This document shows positions 5,921-7,784 of a DNA stretch of 7,784 bases, piece by piece. Origin of the DNA: Betaproteobacteria bacterium (GTDB lineage: Bacteria > Desulfobacterota > Desulfovibrionia > Desulfovibrionales > Desulfovibrionaceae); assembly GCA_009778295.1 (NCBI GenBank), contig WRKB01000266.1, forward strand, positions 1 to 7,784, in the 5' to 3' direction. Position 1 is the first letter of the stretch, and each line of letters opens with the position of its first letter. A model generated the notes under the pieces. It was not told the origin of the DNA, ran no database searches, and was given only the letters and a program-made list of their open reading frames with translations. The translations under genes and the position numbers were made by a program.

Positions 5921-6095
5921 TTTCAGATAGTGGGCACGCGCCCTGTGCCCCGGGTCCGCACCGGGCAAGCGCTGCTGTCTTTACTTTCTTTGTCCGTATG
6001 GTTTGGCGCACCTTAGGTCAAGGCCGCCTACGGCTGCCGCAAGCCCGTCCGCGTCCTTGCCTGGCGGCGAACCGCGACTTTTCCCGCAAGATAAA

Positions 6096-6221
6096 GAGAC
6101 CGTTGCATAAGTAACTATAGCAATGTATTGAAGACACGGGATAAATGTAGAAAAGCTTCTGAGGGAATAGCCAAAATTATTGAATAATTTAACTATATTA
6201 TGTTTAATATGCAACGGTCTC
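6096..6221. mobile_element. MITE-like element, 126 bp
   Basis: GAGACCGTTGCATA (6096-6109) and TATGCAACGGTCTC (6208-6221) are perfect 14-bp terminal inverted repeats. The interior is AT-rich and too short for a transposase, and contains the palindrome AAATTATT-G-AATAATTT (6174-6190). This is the architecture of a non-autonomous miniature transposable element moved by a transposase encoded elsewhere. I see no clear target duplication: the left flank ends ATAAA and the right flank starts ATCAA. The parent insertion sequence cannot be named from the sequence alone. Confidence 0.7.
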
Positions 6222-6580
6222 ATCAAGAGGCTTGTCTTCATTTTAAACTCGATTTAATGTACGCGGAAAAATGATGAAGAGGAAATAATCTTATTATTTA
6301 TCAATAATAGTATTAAATATAAGAGTATTTTTTTTATATCCTTTTTTTTAGAGGGATCGGAGCAGGGCAAGGCGCGTGCATAACCTTCAATCAGCTTGAA
6401 TGTCTGGGGTGCAGGGCGGCGCAAGGAAGGCGTGAAGACAATGCGGGAAACATGGAAACCTCCGGGAGCCATATGGACGATCAGGGGACGCCAGCGCCAT
6501 CATTGCCATCGCCAGTGCCGGGAGTGACGGTTTCAAAGTGAAATTGTTCTGGGAAAGGCTGATGCCGGAGTAACGAAACC

Positions 6581-7300
6581 ATGCGAAAAATCGTGGAAGA
6601 GGGCAATGCGCCCACGTTCATGGATGTATACCGGCGCATTCAAGTCATGACCAAAACGCGGACGCAGGGCGAGCTGGCGAAAATTTTGGGCATATGCCAG
6701 TCCAACGTCGCCGAGGCGAAGCGGAGGGATAGAATTCCTCCCAGCTGGTATATCAAGCTGTTTGAAAAATTCGGTCTCAGCCAGGACTGGCTGCTTACCG
6801 GCATCGGCCCCGTAAATGCGCGCACGGGAGCAGGCTATGAGTTGCCCGGAGCCTTCAAGCCGAAGGCGGAACCTGCCCATTCCAGGGAGCCTGTCGCCGC
6901 AAGCACGCTTGTCGTTGTCTATTCCATGTCTTGCGTGCCGCTTGAAGCCCAAGGCATTTCGGAACTGGAGCCTGTAGGAAAACTTGCGCTTCCCGCCAGC
7001 CTTGCCGGGCCGGGGACGCTCGTTTTGTGGATGCGCGACGACAATATGGCTCCTGTTGTGCAGCGGGGCGCATATTTGGGCGTCAACACGGCGGACGTCC
7101 GGCTGTCGTCGGGCGGTATCTTCGTCTTGAAGCACGAGTACGCCGGCATGCTGGTGCGGCGCATTTTTTTGGATTACGGCAGCAATCAGTATCTCTTGCG
7201 CTCCGAGGCCGGCGGCCATCCGGAGAGCAGAATGCCGGCCGAAGAATGCACCGGGCGCGTTGTGGGCAGGGTGGTCTGGGTCATCCAGGAATTCTTCTGA
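6581..7300 (+). CDS. CI/LexA-like transcriptional regulator with altered S24 protease dyad
   Basis: The 239-residue protein has an N-terminal helix-turn-helix of the phage CI repressor type (about 13-78). Its core is TRTQGELAKILGICQSNVAE (27-46), ending in the typical DWLLTGIGP (69-77). A linker precedes a C-terminal S24-like domain (about 130-239). In LexA/CI proteins this domain has a catalytic Ser in a DSMxP motif and a Lys in LVKR. Here the first reads DDNMAP, with Asn155 for Ser, and the second reads LVRRI, with Arg193 for Lys. The fold pattern remains (RGAYLGVNTADVRLSSGGIFVL), so it is probably a non-cleaving dimerisation or ligand domain. The ATG at 6581 has GGAG about 10 bases upstream; Met14 is a weaker alternative. 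No other phage gene is visible. It converges on the transporter gene with only 21 bases between stops. Confidence 0.9.
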   Translation: MRKIVEEGNAPTFMDVYRRIQVMTKTRTQGELAKILGICQSNVAEAKRRDRIPPSWYIKLFEKFGLSQDWLLTGIGPVNARTGAGYELPGAFKPKAEPAHSREPVAASTLVVVYSMSCVPLEAQGISELEPVGKLALPASLAGPGTLVLWMRDDNMAPVVQRGAYLGVNTADVRLSSGGIFVLKHEYAGMLVRRIFLDYGSNQYLLRSEAGGHPESRMPAEECTGRVVGRVVWVIQEFF

Positions 7301-7321
7301 TACCAGGTTGTCGGCATTGCC

Positions 7322-7784
7322 CTAAAAAACCAGCCAGGTCAAAATGACAAACGGCGGGATGAGAATCACCCCCGACCAGAGCATGTATCCGAAGAAGCTG
7401 GGCATGGGTACGCCCTGCTCCTCGGCGATGGAACGCACCATGAAGTTGGGTGCGTTGCCTATGTAGCTGTTGGCGCCCATGAACACCGAACCCGCGGATA
7501 TGGCCATCAGCGTTTGAGGCATGGTGTCCATGAGTTGCCGGGCATCCCCGCCTGCGGTATTGAAAAAGACGAGGTAGGTCGGCGCGTTGTCCAAAAAGCT
7601 CGACAGACCGCCGGAAAGCCAGAAATACATGCTGTTCACGGGCTGGCCTTCTCTGGAAACCAGATGGATGAGCGGCGCCAGCGCGCCGTCGGTTCCGGCC
7701 TTCAGGATGGCGATGGCCGGAATCATGCTGAGGAAGATGCCGAGAAACAGTTTGGCCACTTCCTCTATGGGCGCCCAGGAAAAG
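7322..7784 (-). CDS. CitMHS/NhaD-type ion transporter, C-terminal part (runs off right edge)
   Basis: The frame is open to the right edge, reading SWAPIEEVAKLFLGIFLSMIP, so the gene starts outside the window; 153 C-terminal residues are visible. There are about four membrane segments: IFLSMIPAIAIL, the YFWLSGGLSSFLDNAPTYLVFF region, MAISAGSVFMGANSYIG, and MLWSGVILIPPFVILTWLVF at the end. LDNAPT and the second NSYIGNAPNF are the discontinuous-helix signatures of the ArsB/NhaD/CitMHS ion-transporter superfamily. The closest resemblance I recognise is the putative citrate / sodium:proton antiporter family (CitMHS_2). Substrate is not determined here. It would sit in the inner membrane. The stop is 21 bases from the convergent regulator stop, with no clear terminator between. 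Confidence 0.85.
   Translation of the reverse strand, partial: FSWAPIEEVAKLFLGIFLSMIPAIAILKAGTDGALAPLIHLVSREGQPVNSMYFWLSGGLSSFLDNAPTYLVFFNTAGGDARQLMDTMPQTLMAISAGSVFMGANSYIGNAPNFMVRSIAEEQGVPMPSFFGYMLWSGVILIPPFVILTWLVF

Larger units (their letters stand above)
5802..6580. other. Long gene-poor gap with inverted repeats and AT-rich DNA
   Basis: I see no convincing gene in these 779 bases. The left third is GC-rich and holds palindromes at 5824-5849, 5874-5920 and 5932-5950 (GGGCAC/GTGCCC). The centre carries the MITE-like element at 6096-6221. From there to about 6355 the DNA is AT-rich, with AATAAT/ATTATT repeats (6284-6308) and two runs of eight T's. The last 220 bases return to high GC and lead into the CI-like regulator. 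Short open frames here lack ribosome-binding sites or cross the repeats. Confidence 0.6.

Noticed and set aside
5981..6241. 86-codon minus-strand open frame.
   Set aside because: It crosses the whole MITE-like element, including both terminal repeats, so it is most likely a chance frame.
6254..6472. 72-codon minus-strand open frame in the gap.
   Set aside because: No ribosome-binding site, and the C-terminal half is simply AT-rich low-complexity DNA translated as Ile/Leu/Lys/Ser runs.
6441..6527. 28-codon plus-strand open frame before the CI-like regulator, with AAGGAAGG about 10 bases upstream.
   Set aside because: Arg/His/Trp-rich composition without family resemblance; too short to support without conservation data.

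Overview
The window looks like a piece of a Desulfovibrio-type sulfate reducer (Desulfobacterota, formerly Deltaproteobacteria) chromosome. This is an inference from family resemblance: a NikR regulator, an S24/CI-like regulator, a CitMHS/NhaD-type transporter, a DUF1848 protein and a RuvA-like N-terminus, in moderately GC-rich coding DNA with a few AT-rich gaps. No database search was possible. It is mostly ordinary chromosome, with two repeat-rich gaps and several proteins whose catalytic residues are altered.

Layout. Bases 1-1130 (minus strand) hold the first codons of a probable ruvA and a complete moaA (first step of molybdenum cofactor synthesis). A short palindromic promoter region lies upstream of moaA. 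Two small convergent envelope proteins follow: a secreted protein (1347-1646, plus) and a lipoprotein (1692-2006, minus). At 2128-3066 (plus) is a DUF1848 protein with a C-terminal Cys-x3-Cys-x2-Cys motif. At 3253-4464 (plus) is a soluble hybrid sensor kinase with intact phospho-accepting His and Asp but a degraded ATP-binding domain. NikR (4514-4933) and a METTL21-like methyltransferase (5103-5801) are on the minus strand. A nested inverted-repeat element sits between them and reaches into the end of the methyltransferase gene.

Bases 5802-6580 contain no convincing gene. They hold several long inverted repeats and a 126-bp MITE-like element with perfect 14-bp terminal inverted repeats, followed by an AT-rich stretch. 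Next comes a CI/LexA-like regulator (6581-7300, plus) in which both members of the S24 Ser-Lys protease dyad are replaced. The window ends with the C-terminal part of a 12-TM-type transporter (minus strand, running off the right edge).

The genes do not form one pathway. The strongest points for follow-up are the apparent pseudo-kinase hybrid, the apparently non-cleavable CI-like regulator, the DUF1848 protein, the palindromic moaA control region and the two repeat elements. I see no CRISPR array, tRNA, rRNA, toxin-antitoxin pair or obvious defence system.
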